Shown one piece after another: positions 15,788-23,812 of a DNA stretch of 32,392 bases. This stretch comes from Bacteroidales bacterium. GTDB taxonomy: Bacteria > Bacteroidota > Bacteroidia > Bacteroidales > UBA932. Both the position numbers and the translations under genes were made by a program. The notes beneath the pieces are model-generated. The model saw only the letters and a list, made by a program, of their open reading frames with translations. It made no database searches and had not been told where the DNA came from. Position 1 is the stretch's first letter; every line of letters starts with the position of its first letter. The DNA lies in the NCBI GenBank assembly GCA_009774765.1, contig VSOK01000031.1, forward strand, positions 1 to 32,392, read 5' to 3'.

Positions 15788-16795
15788 TTATTTTTTCGAT
15801 TCCTCTGCCCATTCGAAAGAATAGAGCAATGATTCAACCTGTCTGAGATAATGTCTCTTGTCATACCTCGGAGCATAGACAAACGCCTCAATGACAATTA
15901 TATCCTCTCCTGAAGGGCTGTAAAAGGAATGCGACACGAACGGCCCTCCCATAAAATCGTTGTTGACTTCCCAGTAACCTCTCACTTCAGCGAAATCGCG
16001 CCCCTTATATCTGACATACTCCAGTCCTGGAACAGTGATGTCGCTTGTCGTCATATATGTGTTGTCAAACATTCCAGGCACATTCTGTTTAAGGACCTCA
16101 TTTCGTTTTGCGATTATCTTTTCTACCGTAAGGTCGTTTTCCCCTGACGCAGGATACCTGTAGATGAATATTCCCTGGTTGATATACGTGGTCTCGTATG
16201 AAATCCAGATGAAGTTCTGCGCCCTCTTCTTGAGAGAGTATCCGCTCGGAAAATGCGGTGAGCCTTCCGCAAGAGCGGTAACTTCCGGAGCCAGCGAGCG
16301 TTCCTCGAATTTCTTCGCATTATTGATGATCCTGTCACGCTCAGCCTGCTCAAGCGTATGAAGTATACGGTCACGGTTCTCCCTGATGATTCCCGCCGCC
16401 GATTCCCCGTCAGGAGCATTGACGGATATCACGCATTGCGGCTGTGCCCATACGTCGGTCCTGTACACTATTCCTGGCTCCGTAACATCACTGCTGATGT
16501 TCACGATAAGGATATTGCGGTGTATCTGGAAAATATTCGTGAATGTGGAAGGAGTAATGTTCACCAGTGTATAAAGGGGTTCCTTCTGCGGAAGGAACGG
16601 ACAGTCGCTTGCAAGAAGGTCTCTCAATTCGATTCCCACACAGCCTTCCCACTCCCCTTTGCTGACAACTATGATGACTTCACCTGCCTTTCCGCTTATC
16701 GTAGGAAGCAGAGCCTTTTTACGCGTTCCTTCATTGCATCCGGTCAAAGCCAGAAGCACAAAGGCAAAAGCTGCGATTGATAAAAAACGTTTCAT
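15788..16795 (-). CDS. DUF4837 family lipoprotein
   Basis: Predicted 335-residue lipoprotein with lipobox LTGC (Cys20). The body matches the Bacteroidetes-specific DUF4837 family: 'PTISGKAGEVIIVVSKGEWEG' early on, a central 'FPSGYSLKKRAQNFIWISYET' and a late 'YVRYKGRDFAEVRGYWEVNNDFMGGPFVSHSFY' (quoted blocks are split family landmarks at about residues 31, 191 and 275). Its role is not known. It begins 18 bases after the rseP stop and closes the M23-dxr-rseP operon, an envelope-oriented context suggesting a periplasmic or outer-membrane maintenance role, which is inference only. No clear terminator was found between its stop and the tRNA-Glu promoter. Confidence 0.85.
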   Translation of the reverse strand: MKRFLSIAAFAFVLLALTGCNEGTRKKALLPTISGKAGEVIIVVSKGEWEGCVGIELRDLLASDCPFLPQKEPLYTLVNITPSTFTNIFQIHRNILIVNISSDVTEPGIVYRTDVWAQPQCVISVNAPDGESAAGIIRENRDRILHTLEQAERDRIINNAKKFEERSLAPEVTALAEGSPHFPSGYSLKKRAQNFIWISYETTYINQGIFIYRYPASGENDLTVEKIIAKRNEVLKQNVPGMFDNTYMTTSDITVPGLEYVRYKGRDFAEVRGYWEVNNDFMGGPFVSHSFYSPSGEDIIVIEAFVYAPRYDKRHYLRQVESLLYSFEWAEESKK

Positions 16796-16813
16796 AATAT
16801 CTTTGTTTTTATG

Positions 16814-18121
16814 TTACCTCAACAGACGCCCGATATCGTTGCCGAACGCAAGGATCATAAGGGCAAACAGCAGGGCCATACCTATCACCTGTGCCACAAT
16901 CAGGAACCGGTCGCTCGGCTTGTGCCCTGTGATCATTTCATAGACCGTGAACAATATATGTCCTCCGTCCAGCGCGGGGATCGGTATCAGGTTCATGACA
17001 CCGAGCATTATCGAGAGCAGTGCCAATATGTTTATGAACTGGAACCAGTCCCAGGCCGACGGGAATATCTGACCCATAGCGATGAAGCTGCCCACGGACT
17101 TGTATGCTTCCGTGCTCGGAGTAAAGATGAGCTTGAGATCCTGGAGATAGCCTCCTATCGTACTGAATGTCAGCCTGAATCCTGCAGGTATCGCTTCAAT
17201 CACAGAATATTCCCTCTTTCTCATTCCCGGCAGCTGGGTATAGACACCGAGTCTCCCTGAAGTATCAACCTGAAGCGTCATGGCAAGAGTATCATCATCT
17301 CTTTCCACAAGAATCGGCACTTCCCTGCCGGAAAGGCCGGCAAGAAGAGGGCGCGAATCCTGGACAAACTCCACCGGCTGCCCGTCCACGGCTATTATCC
17401 TGTCCCCTCTTACAAGCCCTGATTCCCTGTTGACAGATTCCGGAGGTACCGTGTCTATCACAAAAGGAACGGCAAGGGAAAACATCCCGGGAGTATTGAG
17501 AACATCCCCTATCATATTGTGGTCTATATATATGTCGACCGTATCCCCGTCACGCAGTACGGTCGCCTTTCTCGTCGTATGGCGCGCAAGGTCAGCCTGC
17601 AGCATCCCGAAATTTTCCGGCACATAGTCATCAAAGCTTATGATACGGTCTCCGTTGCGGAAGCCCATTTCGTATGAAAGTTCGTTGACATATATGCTGT
17701 TGCCCTCATTGCTGATATAGCTCTCACCCCATCCTGCGAGAATGCCTATATAAAGGAGGATGGCAAGCACGAAATTGAAAAGCACTCCTCCCGACATCAC
17801 AAGCATCCTCTGCCATGCAGGCCTGCTCCTGAACTCCCAAGGCTGCGGGTCATTCTTCAGGGACGCCGTGTCCATGGACTCGTCCACCATACCGGCAATC
17901 TTGCAATAACCTCCGAGAGGCAGCCATCCTATTCCATATTCAGTGTCAGACCCCTTGGGCTTGAAGCGGAACAGCGAGAATCCGCCCGCATCAAAAAAAA
18001 GATAAAATTTGTCTACTCTTATCCTGAACAGTTTTGCGAAAAAGAAATGTCCAAGCTCGTGCACAAGCACAAGTATCGACAACGCAAGCAACACTTGCAG
18101 GATTTTCATCAATACAACCAT
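16814..18121 (-). CDS. rseP: RseP-type site-2 zinc metalloprotease (M50B)
   Basis: Predicted 435-residue inner-membrane protease that cuts transmembrane segments, in other bacteria anti-sigma factors and signal-peptide remnants. The zinc motif HELGH is at 21-25 in the first membrane segment and the third ligand lies in 'NLIPIPALDGG' (Asp385). Two PDZ-like regions sit in the periplasmic part, near 135-215 and 220-300 ('GLVRGDRIIAVDGQPV'). Further membrane segments are near 100-120 and 365-435. An ATG four codons downstream (18109) would also give a good start. The gene begins 12 bases after dxr, the usual Bacteroidetes arrangement. Confidence 0.94.
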   Translation of the reverse strand: MVVLMKILQVLLALSILVLVHELGHFFFAKLFRIRVDKFYLFFDAGGFSLFRFKPKGSDTEYGIGWLPLGGYCKIAGMVDESMDTASLKNDPQPWEFRSRPAWQRMLVMSGGVLFNFVLAILLYIGILAGWGESYISNEGNSIYVNELSYEMGFRNGDRIISFDDYVPENFGMLQADLARHTTRKATVLRDGDTVDIYIDHNMIGDVLNTPGMFSLAVPFVIDTVPPESVNRESGLVRGDRIIAVDGQPVEFVQDSRPLLAGLSGREVPILVERDDDTLAMTLQVDTSGRLGVYTQLPGMRKREYSVIEAIPAGFRLTFSTIGGYLQDLKLIFTPSTEAYKSVGSFIAMGQIFPSAWDWFQFINILALLSIMLGVMNLIPIPALDGGHILFTVYEMITGHKPSDRFLIVAQVIGMALLFALMILAFGNDIGRLLR

Positions 18122-18133
18122 AATTTCTGTCTA

Positions 18134-19306
18134 TTATCTTACGGAAGATATTTTCCCTATTATTTCCGACGCTTTGGCGTATGCCTCTTCATTGGTTCTG
18201 AAAATAGCGTCAAGGTCGGGCTTCCCGACAAAATCCACACCAGCCATACATTCACATACGACACCTGTAATATCATAGAATCCTATCCTGTCCTGAAGAT
18301 ATGCGGCTACGGCGGCTTCATTGGCCGCATTCATTATACAAGGCATATTTCCGCCTTTCTCCAAGGCATCGAACGCTATTCCTATGGCAGGGAATTTCTC
18401 CATATCCGGAGCATAGAACGAAAGCGAGGCCAGTTCGGCAAAATCTATCTTCCTGTTGCTGAGCGAAAGTCTTTCAGGGTAAGCGAGAGCGTACTGGATC
18501 GGCTCCCTCATATCAGGATGTCCCAGCTGTGCGATGACCGCCCCGTCAGCAAATTCCACCATAGAATGGATGATTGACTGCGGATGCACCACCACATTTA
18601 TTTTTGAAGCATCCACACCGAACAGCCATTTCGCCTCAATGATCTCAAGCCCCTTGTTCATCATAGTGGCAGAGTCTATCGTGATCTTGCTGCCCATTGT
18701 CCATTTCGGATGTTTGAGAGCCATAGCCGCCGAGGCGCGGGCGATATCTTCACGAGTCCATTCACGGAAAGGTCCTCCGGACGCAGTCAGATGGATTTTC
18801 TCTATTTCAGCCCCGTGCGAACCCTGGAGACACTGGAATATCGCCGAGTGCTCTGAATCCACGGGAAGAATCACCGCATTGTGCTTTTCCGCCAGTCCCA
18901 TCACGATCTCACCTGCCGCCACAAGCGTCTCCTTGTTGGCAAGGGCAATCGTCTTACCGGCCCTGATGGCAGCCACAGTAGACTCCAGGCCGCTGAACCC
19001 GACCATCGCAGTCAGAACGATGTCTATATTGTCCCCGGCAACAAGGTCGCAGATAGACTGCATCCCGGCAAAAACCTTTATATAATGCGGTTCAAGTGCC
19101 TTTGAAACTTCTTCGTATTTGTCCTCGTTCCTTATCACGACGCTGTTTGCGTTGAACCTGACAGCCTGTTCAATCAGAAGCTCGCTGCTGTTGTTCGCAG
19201 TCAGCAGCTCGACCTCGAACATATCCGGATGCTGCGCAATCACGTCAAGCGCCTGTCTGCCGATAGAGCCCGTGGACCCCAATATCGCTATTCTTCTCTT
19301 TCTCAT
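18134..19306 (-). CDS. dxr: 1-deoxy-D-xylulose 5-phosphate reductoisomerase
   Basis: Predicted 390-residue cytosolic enzyme that converts DXP to 2-C-methyl-D-erythritol 4-phosphate with NADPH, the first committed step of the MEP isoprenoid pathway. The NADPH loop GSTGSIG is at 10-16, followed by 'ALANKETLVAAG', the metal and substrate block 'PVDSEHSAIFQ' near 150, 'TASGGPFREW', and the substrate segment 'NKGLEIIEAKWLFG'. Length is normal. The ATG overlaps the stop of the M23 gene by one base and rseP follows after 12 bases, so the three are translationally linked in one operon. Confidence 0.97.
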   Translation of the reverse strand: MRKRRIAILGSTGSIGRQALDVIAQHPDMFEVELLTANNSSELLIEQAVRFNANSVVIRNEDKYEEVSKALEPHYIKVFAGMQSICDLVAGDNIDIVLTAMVGFSGLESTVAAIRAGKTIALANKETLVAAGEIVMGLAEKHNAVILPVDSEHSAIFQCLQGSHGAEIEKIHLTASGGPFREWTREDIARASAAMALKHPKWTMGSKITIDSATMMNKGLEIIEAKWLFGVDASKINVVVHPQSIIHSMVEFADGAVIAQLGHPDMREPIQYALAYPERLSLSNRKIDFAELASLSFYAPDMEKFPAIGIAFDALEKGGNMPCIMNAANEAAVAAYLQDRIGFYDITGVVCECMAGVDFVGKPDLDAIFRTNEEAYAKASEIIGKISSVR

Positions 19307-20151
19307 CAGAAATTGATGTATTTTGTAGGATCAATCGCTTCCCCCTTGTGCCAGAGTTCAAAATGAAGGTGCTCTCCCGTGCTCAGCGAACCTGTACCTC
19401 CGACAAGTGCCACAGGAGTTCCTGCGGAAACCTTGTCCCCCGGCTTTTTGAGAAGTTTCCTGTTGTGCTTATAAGTGGTTATAATGTCGTTTTCATGCTG
19501 TATCGTGATCGTGTATCCGGAATCGTCATTCCAGCCGGCCAATATCACCGTGCCGTCCAGCACAGACATCACGACTGAATTTTCCGGCGCGGTTATGTCG
19601 ATATAAGGATGTATCACCTTGTCATATCCCTGTGAGATCACACCTTTGAGCGGAGAGAAGAAATGTATGCCTTCTATTGGAAGGTCACGCATATTCCTGT
19701 TTGAAAGTTCAAACTGCTCCTCATTCATCACATTGGACCGGAGAATGGAATCACGCCTGTCAAGTTCAGCCCTTGTCTTGGTGTATGCGGCGGAATTGAC
19801 CCAATTGATGCTGTCAATCTTCAGGGGCTCTTCACCGTCTATAACCCGCCTCAGATTCTCGGAATAGAGTTCCCAGCGGACAATTATCTTTTCAAGAGAA
19901 TCCACTTTTATGGCATTCTGTATGGCTGTCCTCTTGGAATGGGAATCAGGATACCCCGGAATTGTGAGCCTGACAGGAGTAAAGGCTATGAGCAGATAAA
20001 AAATGACTGAAAATCCGACGATTACAGCAGCTGCCCCAAGAACGAACCCTGGCTTTGAAAACCTCAGAGTCCAAAGCTGGTTATGAATCCTGTTGTCAAA
20101 CAGGACAAGCCTGTAATGATCTGTTTTATGATTTTTATTTTGTCTTGACAT
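19306..20151 (-). CDS. Membrane-anchored M23 (LytM) peptidoglycan peptidase
   Basis: Predicted 281-residue protein with a cytosolic N-terminus, one membrane segment at about 35-57, a predicted helical linker (about 75-145) and a periplasmic M23 domain (about 165-280). The zinc ligands are intact: His181 and Asp185 (HPYID), His229, and the HLHFE pair His261/His263, so it is likely an active endopeptidase rather than a LytM activator. The ATG at 20151 is preferred to one at 20172 because the latter would overlap the divergent ruvX start; both give the same body. The stop overlaps the dxr ATG by one base. Similar proteins precede dxr or rseP in Bacteroidetes. Confidence 0.9.
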   Translation of the reverse strand: MSRQNKNHKTDHYRLVLFDNRIHNQLWTLRFSKPGFVLGAAAVIVGFSVIFYLLIAFTPVRLTIPGYPDSHSKRTAIQNAIKVDSLEKIIVRWELYSENLRRVIDGEEPLKIDSINWVNSAAYTKTRAELDRRDSILRSNVMNEEQFELSNRNMRDLPIEGIHFFSPLKGVISQGYDKVIHPYIDITAPENSVVMSVLDGTVILAGWNDDSGYTITIQHENDIITTYKHNRKLLKKPGDKVSAGTPVALVGGTGSLSTGEHLHFELWHKGEAIDPTKYINF

Positions 20152-20169
20152 GGTTTTTATGTTACTTTG
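20139..20169 (+). promoter_or_regulatory. Promoter of ruvX
   Basis: TTTG (20139-20142), a 19-base spacer and TTACTTTG (20162-20169) match the Bacteroidetes promoter with one mismatch. The ATG of ruvX begins only 7 bases after the -7 element, so the transcript would start at or next to the start codon and be leaderless. It also covers the start of the divergent M23 gene. Confidence 0.6.
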
Positions 20170-20175
20170 CATCCG

Positions 20176-20592
20176 ATGGACAGGATAATCGGCATAGATT
20201 ATGGCAGAAAACGGGTCGGCGTCGCGGTCAGCGATCCGCTCGGAATCTTTGCGTCGGCATTGGATACAGTCCAGTCTGCAAAGATAATAGAATATCTTAA
20301 ATTGTATTCTGAAAAAGAGAATGTAGTTCGTTTTGTGGTAGGCTACCCAATCAATATGGACGGCAGGCCTTCAGAAGCGGCAAAAGACATCGATATTTTC
20401 CTCAAACATCTTGCGAAGGCATTCCCCGATATTCCCGTAACGCTTGAAGACGAGAGATTTACATCCGTACTTGCGCACAAGGCAATGATTGACGGAGGAA
20501 TGAAGAAAAAAGACAGGATGGACAAGAACTCCGTCGACAGAATCAGCGCGGCCATCATACTCCAGAGCTATCTCGACCGGCAGATCCATTAG
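20176..20592 (+). CDS. ruvX: Putative Holliday junction resolvase, YqgF/RuvX family
   Basis: Predicted 138-residue cytosolic RNase H-fold nuclease. The first strand 'RIIGIDYGRKRVGVAVSD' places the catalytic Asp8; the later acidic residues lie in 'VTLEDERFTS' and 'DKNSVDRISAAIIL'. The family has been linked to Holliday junction resolution and to pre-16S rRNA processing; the sequence does not choose between them. The ATG at 20176 is taken instead of a TTG three codons upstream because homologs begin M-x-R-I-I-G-I-D. Its promoter suggests a leaderless mRNA. It is divergent from the M23-dxr-rseP operon and convergent with the YeiH gene, with only 32 bases between. Confidence 0.93.
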   Translation: MDRIIGIDYGRKRVGVAVSDPLGIFASALDTVQSAKIIEYLKLYSEKENVVRFVVGYPINMDGRPSEAAKDIDIFLKHLAKAFPDIPVTLEDERFTSVLAHKAMIDGGMKKKDRMDKNSVDRISAAIILQSYLDRQIH

Positions 20593-20624
20593 CATCCGTC
20601 GTATTCCGCCGCGCACGATGAGCC

Positions 20625-21689
20625 TCAGGCAATAAGCAAGGCGACAAAATAGCCTCCCGCAACCAGCCATAGATAAAGTCCTCCGGCAAGCAGGAAAGGC
20701 TTTATACCCGCTTTTTTGAATTTGTCAAAACTTGTCTCCGCACCAAGGGCTGTCATAGCCATAGTAAGCAGGAATGTATCAAAACTGTTTATAACGTCTG
20801 TTCCTTTGTCCAGAATGTCGGAAGGTATGAATCCTGAGCTCTGCAGGATCGAGTTGATACCGATTACGGCAAGAAACCAGAAAGCGAACCACGGCACGGC
20901 GATCTTTCTGCCTGAAGCGGCGGAAGGCGACGATTTCTTTTCCATACGGGACATCACGAAACTCATTATAAGCAGCACAGGCGCGAGAAGCATCACCCTT
21001 ATCATTTTGGTGATGGTAGCGGCATCAGCGACATTTCCTCCTGCGGCATCTATTGCATTGCCCGCCCCTACGACATGGGCCACCTCGTGCAGAGTAGCTC
21101 CGATATACACGGCCACCTGACGGTCATCCAGCCCGGAAAGAAGTCCGCTGCGATACGCCAAGGGATAGAGAAACATTGAAAGCGTGCCGAAAATAACGAC
21201 GGTGGACACAGCCACGGCTGTCTTGTGCGGAGGACATTTCACCACAGGCTCGGCTCCGAGCACGGCTGCCGCCCCGCATATCGCACTTCCCATCGAGGTC
21301 ATAAGCGAAGTCTGTGAATCCACTTTCAAAAGCCGTCCCAGCAGGATGCCGAGAAGAATGGTGACCGTCACTATTATGACATCCGCCATCACGGCAGGAA
21401 GGCCGATGGCCGCAACCTGCTGAAAAGTCAACCTGAAACCGTACAATATGACACCCAGACGCAGCACCTGTTTCGTACAGAAGTGTATTCCAGGCACCCA
21501 GGTCTGGGGCAGTTTGTTCCGAAGGCTGTTGGCATACAGCATCCCGAGAATGATCCCGACGATAAGAGGGCTGAGCGACAGCTTTTTCATCACCTCGAAA
21601 TCAGCGATATAAAAAGCAGAAAATGAGAACAATACAATCAGAAGTATCCCGTGGAGCACATCTCCTCTGTTTTCCTTGAACATTGACAT
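20625..21689 (-). CDS. YeiH/UPF0324 family transporter (putative sulfate exporter family)
   Basis: Predicted 354-residue inner-membrane protein with about ten hydrophobic segments. Family landmarks are 'GIILGMLYAN', 'LRLGVILYGFRLTFQQV', the conserved 'GSAICGAAAVLGAEPVV', and 'GATLHEVAHVVGAG'; the last two contain the glycine-rich turns and the His/Glu pair typical of YeiH proteins. The family is annotated as putative sulfate exporters, and the E. coli member has been tied to sulfur-compound stress, but the substrate is not established. It is a single gene with its own -7 element at 21704-21711, divergent from the GNAT-like gene. I saw no clear terminator in the 32 bases towards ruvX. Confidence 0.9.
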   Translation of the reverse strand: MSMFKENRGDVLHGILLIVLFSFSAFYIADFEVMKKLSLSPLIVGIILGMLYANSLRNKLPQTWVPGIHFCTKQVLRLGVILYGFRLTFQQVAAIGLPAVMADVIIVTVTILLGILLGRLLKVDSQTSLMTSMGSAICGAAAVLGAEPVVKCPPHKTAVAVSTVVIFGTLSMFLYPLAYRSGLLSGLDDRQVAVYIGATLHEVAHVVGAGNAIDAAGGNVADAATITKMIRVMLLAPVLLIMSFVMSRMEKKSSPSAASGRKIAVPWFAFWFLAVIGINSILQSSGFIPSDILDKGTDVINSFDTFLLTMAMTALGAETSFDKFKKAGIKPFLLAGGLYLWLVAGGYFVALLIA

Positions 21690-21703
21690 TGGTTTTTATA
21701 CGA

Positions 21704-21736
21704 CAAATATACAACTCTCCTGCATACTGTGATGCA
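21704..21736 (-). promoter_or_regulatory. Candidate promoter and operator of the YeiH gene
   Basis: TATATTTG on the minus strand (21711-21704) matches TAnnTTTG and lies 15 bases ahead of the ATG. Just upstream, TGCAT-ACTGTG-ATGCA (21721-21736) is a 5-bp inverted repeat with a 6-base centre, placed where a regulator would touch the -33 region. No TTTG is found at proper spacing, which is what a promoter needing an activator can look like. Confidence 0.4.
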
Positions 21737-21839
21737 CGCAAGACAAACGGGCCCATACATTATCCGTACCGTAAATTCCCCGCATCAATTATTTTTCACT
21801 GATTCCCTGTCAAAAATAGGAAAAGTCGGCTCTTTCTGA

Positions 21840-21847
21840 TATTTTTG
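21840..21847 (+). promoter_or_regulatory. Candidate -7 element for the GNAT-like gene
   Basis: TATTTTTG matches TAnnTTTG and ends four bases before the GTG at 21852. If used, transcription would start at or just inside the start codon, implying a leaderless mRNA. No TTTG lies 19-21 bases upstream. Confidence 0.35.
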
Positions 21848-21851
21848 CGCC

Positions 21852-22742
21852 GTGAAGACAAACGGTTTTACAGAAGATATCGTTTCCTCCATCAGATCAC
21901 AGGGGGCGGATGTCAGGACCATACTCAGAAACGGATTTACAGTTCTTGATGTGACAGGTCCTGGCGGAAGGAGCTCTTCATTGATCCCTGTAAGTTCATT
22001 CAGCCGTACAGAAGAAGAGGCCGCAGAGAATGCCGCCCGTCTCGAATCACTCATATCATCAATGCCCGACAGACCGCTTGTCGTGGCACGCGACAGATGG
22101 GAAACCCGTCGTGACACCATACAGAAACGGATAATAGCCCACTGCGGAATATTCACGGGCATATTCGCAAGGAACTGTGAAGCCAGGCGCATTGAAAAGC
22201 CTGAGGCAAAGGCATTCCTTGACCGGTATCACAGCTACGGGTCAGCTTCCTGCAGATACTGCTACGGACTGTACATATCAAGATATTCCGGCAACGGGAA
22301 CGGACAGGATCAGCAAAGGTTCCCTGCAGGGACACTTGTGGCTGTCGCCGTATTCTCAAATGCAAGGAAATGGGCAAAAGACGGCAAGGAAATACGGTCA
22401 TACGAATGGATAAGATATGCCTCCCTTCCAGAAACGAGAGTTACGGGAGGAATGGGAAAACTCCTCAAGGCATTCATCAGCGACATACATCCTGACGACA
22501 TCATGAGCTATGCAGATCTTGAATGGTCCGACGGAAGCGTATACACCAGGCTCGGATTTATGCCGGAAGGGAAGAAATCCCCTGTTATGTTCAGGATTGA
22601 CACCGGCACCTGGAGACGGATTCCGGTGTCGGCAGGCACCACGGCGGAGCTGTCGGCGGACAGCCGGGACAATACGGATAAAGAGGAATATTTTATGAAC
22701 TCCGGAAGCCTCAAATACAGGTTGAAGCTGACCGATTATTAG
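21852..22742 (+). CDS. Mom-like GNAT-fold protein of unknown function
   Basis: Predicted 296-residue cytosolic protein. The start is a GTG; no ATG occurs before codon 71. Residues of about 110-250 resemble the GNAT domain of phage Mom-type and homing-endonuclease-linked acetyltransferases: 'FLDRYHSYGSASCRYCYGLY' (His127), 'GTLVAVAVFSNARKW', 'YEWIRYASLPETRVTGGMGKLLKAF' as the acyl-CoA region, 'DDIMSYADLEWSDG' and 'VYTRLGF'. The first 100 residues match nothing I know, and the last 45 are polar and probably disordered. Cysteines 98, 109, 134 and 137 could bind metal, though only the last two form a CxxC. No phage genes flank it; it stands between the YeiH gene and purC. Possible roles include base, tRNA or protein acylation; none can be chosen. 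Family likeness moderate, function unknown. Confidence 0.7.
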   Translation: MKTNGFTEDIVSSIRSQGADVRTILRNGFTVLDVTGPGGRSSSLIPVSSFSRTEEEAAENAARLESLISSMPDRPLVVARDRWETRRDTIQKRIIAHCGIFTGIFARNCEARRIEKPEAKAFLDRYHSYGSASCRYCYGLYISRYSGNGNGQDQQRFPAGTLVAVAVFSNARKWAKDGKEIRSYEWIRYASLPETRVTGGMGKLLKAFISDIHPDDIMSYADLEWSDGSVYTRLGFMPEGKKSPVMFRIDTGTWRRIPVSAGTTAELSADSRDNTDKEEYFMNSGSLKYRLKLTDY

Positions 22743-22753
22743 AAACATTTTAC

Positions 22754-22761
22754 TACTTTTG
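22754..22761 (+). promoter_or_regulatory. Candidate -7 element for purC
   Basis: TACTTTTG matches TAnnTTTG and lies 69 bases ahead of the purC ATG, giving a leader of roughly 60 bases. The only nearby TTG (22722-22724) is about 29 bases away, too far for a good -33. The leader shows no purine-riboswitch-like structure that I can recognise. Confidence 0.5.
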
Positions 22762-22830
22762 TGGTTCTAAATCCAACATTCGGGAAAATATAATAGAACA
22801 AGCTTATACACAATTAATTATCTACAAAAG

Positions 22831-23802
22831 ATGGCAGCAATTGTTAAGACCGATTTCAATTTCTCCGGACAGACAGACAAGTATGTCGGCAAAGTCCGTG
22901 ATGTCTACAACATCAAAGACGAATACCTTGTGATGGTAGTTTCTGACAGAATTTCAGCCTTCGACGTCGTACTTCCCGAAGGTATACCATACAAAGGACA
23001 GGTGCTGAACCAGATAGCGGCAAAATTCCTTGATGAGACAACCGACATCCTTCCGAACTGGAAAATTGCAGTCCCTGACCCAATGGTTACAGTAGGACAC
23101 AAATGCGAGCCGTTCAAAGTAGAGATGGTCATACGCGGTTATCTTTCAGGACACGCCTGGAGAGAATACAAGGCAGGCAAACGCACAATATGCGGAGTCG
23201 AGATGCCTGAAGGAATGGTTGAAAACCAGAAATTCCCCGAGCCTATAATCACCCCTACCTCAAAGGCTGCAGAAGGACACGACGAGGACATTTCCAAAGA
23301 GGAGATAATCGCTTCCGGACTCGTGGGACGTGAGGATTACGAGAAACTTGAGGAATACACAAAGGCAATCTTCAAAAGAGGGACTGAGATAGCGGCAAAG
23401 ATGGGCCTCATCCTTGTGGACACAAAATATGAATTCGGCAAGAAAGACGGTGTCATATATCTTATGGACGAAATACATACCCCTGACTCCTCACGTTACT
23501 TCTATGCTGAAGGATATGAAGACAGGCTTGCCAAAGGAGAGAAACAGAAACAGCTTTCAAAAGAATTTGTACGTGAATGGCTGATGGCAAATGGCTTCCA
23601 GGGCCAGGAAGGCCAGAAGGTACCTGAGATGACACCGGAAATCGTAAACGGAATCACAGAGCGTTATATAGAGCTGTACGAGAACATCACAGGAGAGAAA
23701 TTCTATAAAGGAGACTGCAAGGGTTCAGAGGATATGACTGAAGAGGAAATCCTTGCAAGGATAGAGGACAATGTGTCAAAATGCCTTGCAGGCCTTGAAT
23801 AA
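22831..23802 (+). CDS. purC: Phosphoribosylaminoimidazole-succinocarboxamide (SAICAR) synthase
   Basis: Predicted 323-residue cytosolic enzyme that joins aspartate to CAIR using ATP in purine synthesis. Landmarks are 'GKVRDVYNI' (the ATP-binding start), 'SDRISAFDVVLPEGIPYKG', 'VEMVIRGYLSGHAWREYKAG', 'PIITPTSKAAEGHDEDIS', 'GLILVDTKYEFG' and 'DEIHTPDSSRYF'. At 323 residues it belongs to the longer form found in yeast and Bacteroidetes rather than the 240-residue E. coli form. It is followed 10 bases later by an SGNH hydrolase gene, so the two are probably co-transcribed although their functions are not obviously related. Confidence 0.97.
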   Translation: MAAIVKTDFNFSGQTDKYVGKVRDVYNIKDEYLVMVVSDRISAFDVVLPEGIPYKGQVLNQIAAKFLDETTDILPNWKIAVPDPMVTVGHKCEPFKVEMVIRGYLSGHAWREYKAGKRTICGVEMPEGMVENQKFPEPIITPTSKAAEGHDEDISKEEIIASGLVGREDYEKLEEYTKAIFKRGTEIAAKMGLILVDTKYEFGKKDGVIYLMDEIHTPDSSRYFYAEGYEDRLAKGEKQKQLSKEFVREWLMANGFQGQEGQKVPEMTPEIVNGITERYIELYENITGEKFYKGDCKGSEDMTEEEILARIEDNVSKCLAGLE

Positions 23803-23812
23803 CCGGCTGAAG

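Noticed and set aside
17993..18000. Run of eight A in rseP as a slippage switch
   Set aside because: A/T runs of this length are common here and this one encodes ordinary phenylalanine codons in an essential-type gene.
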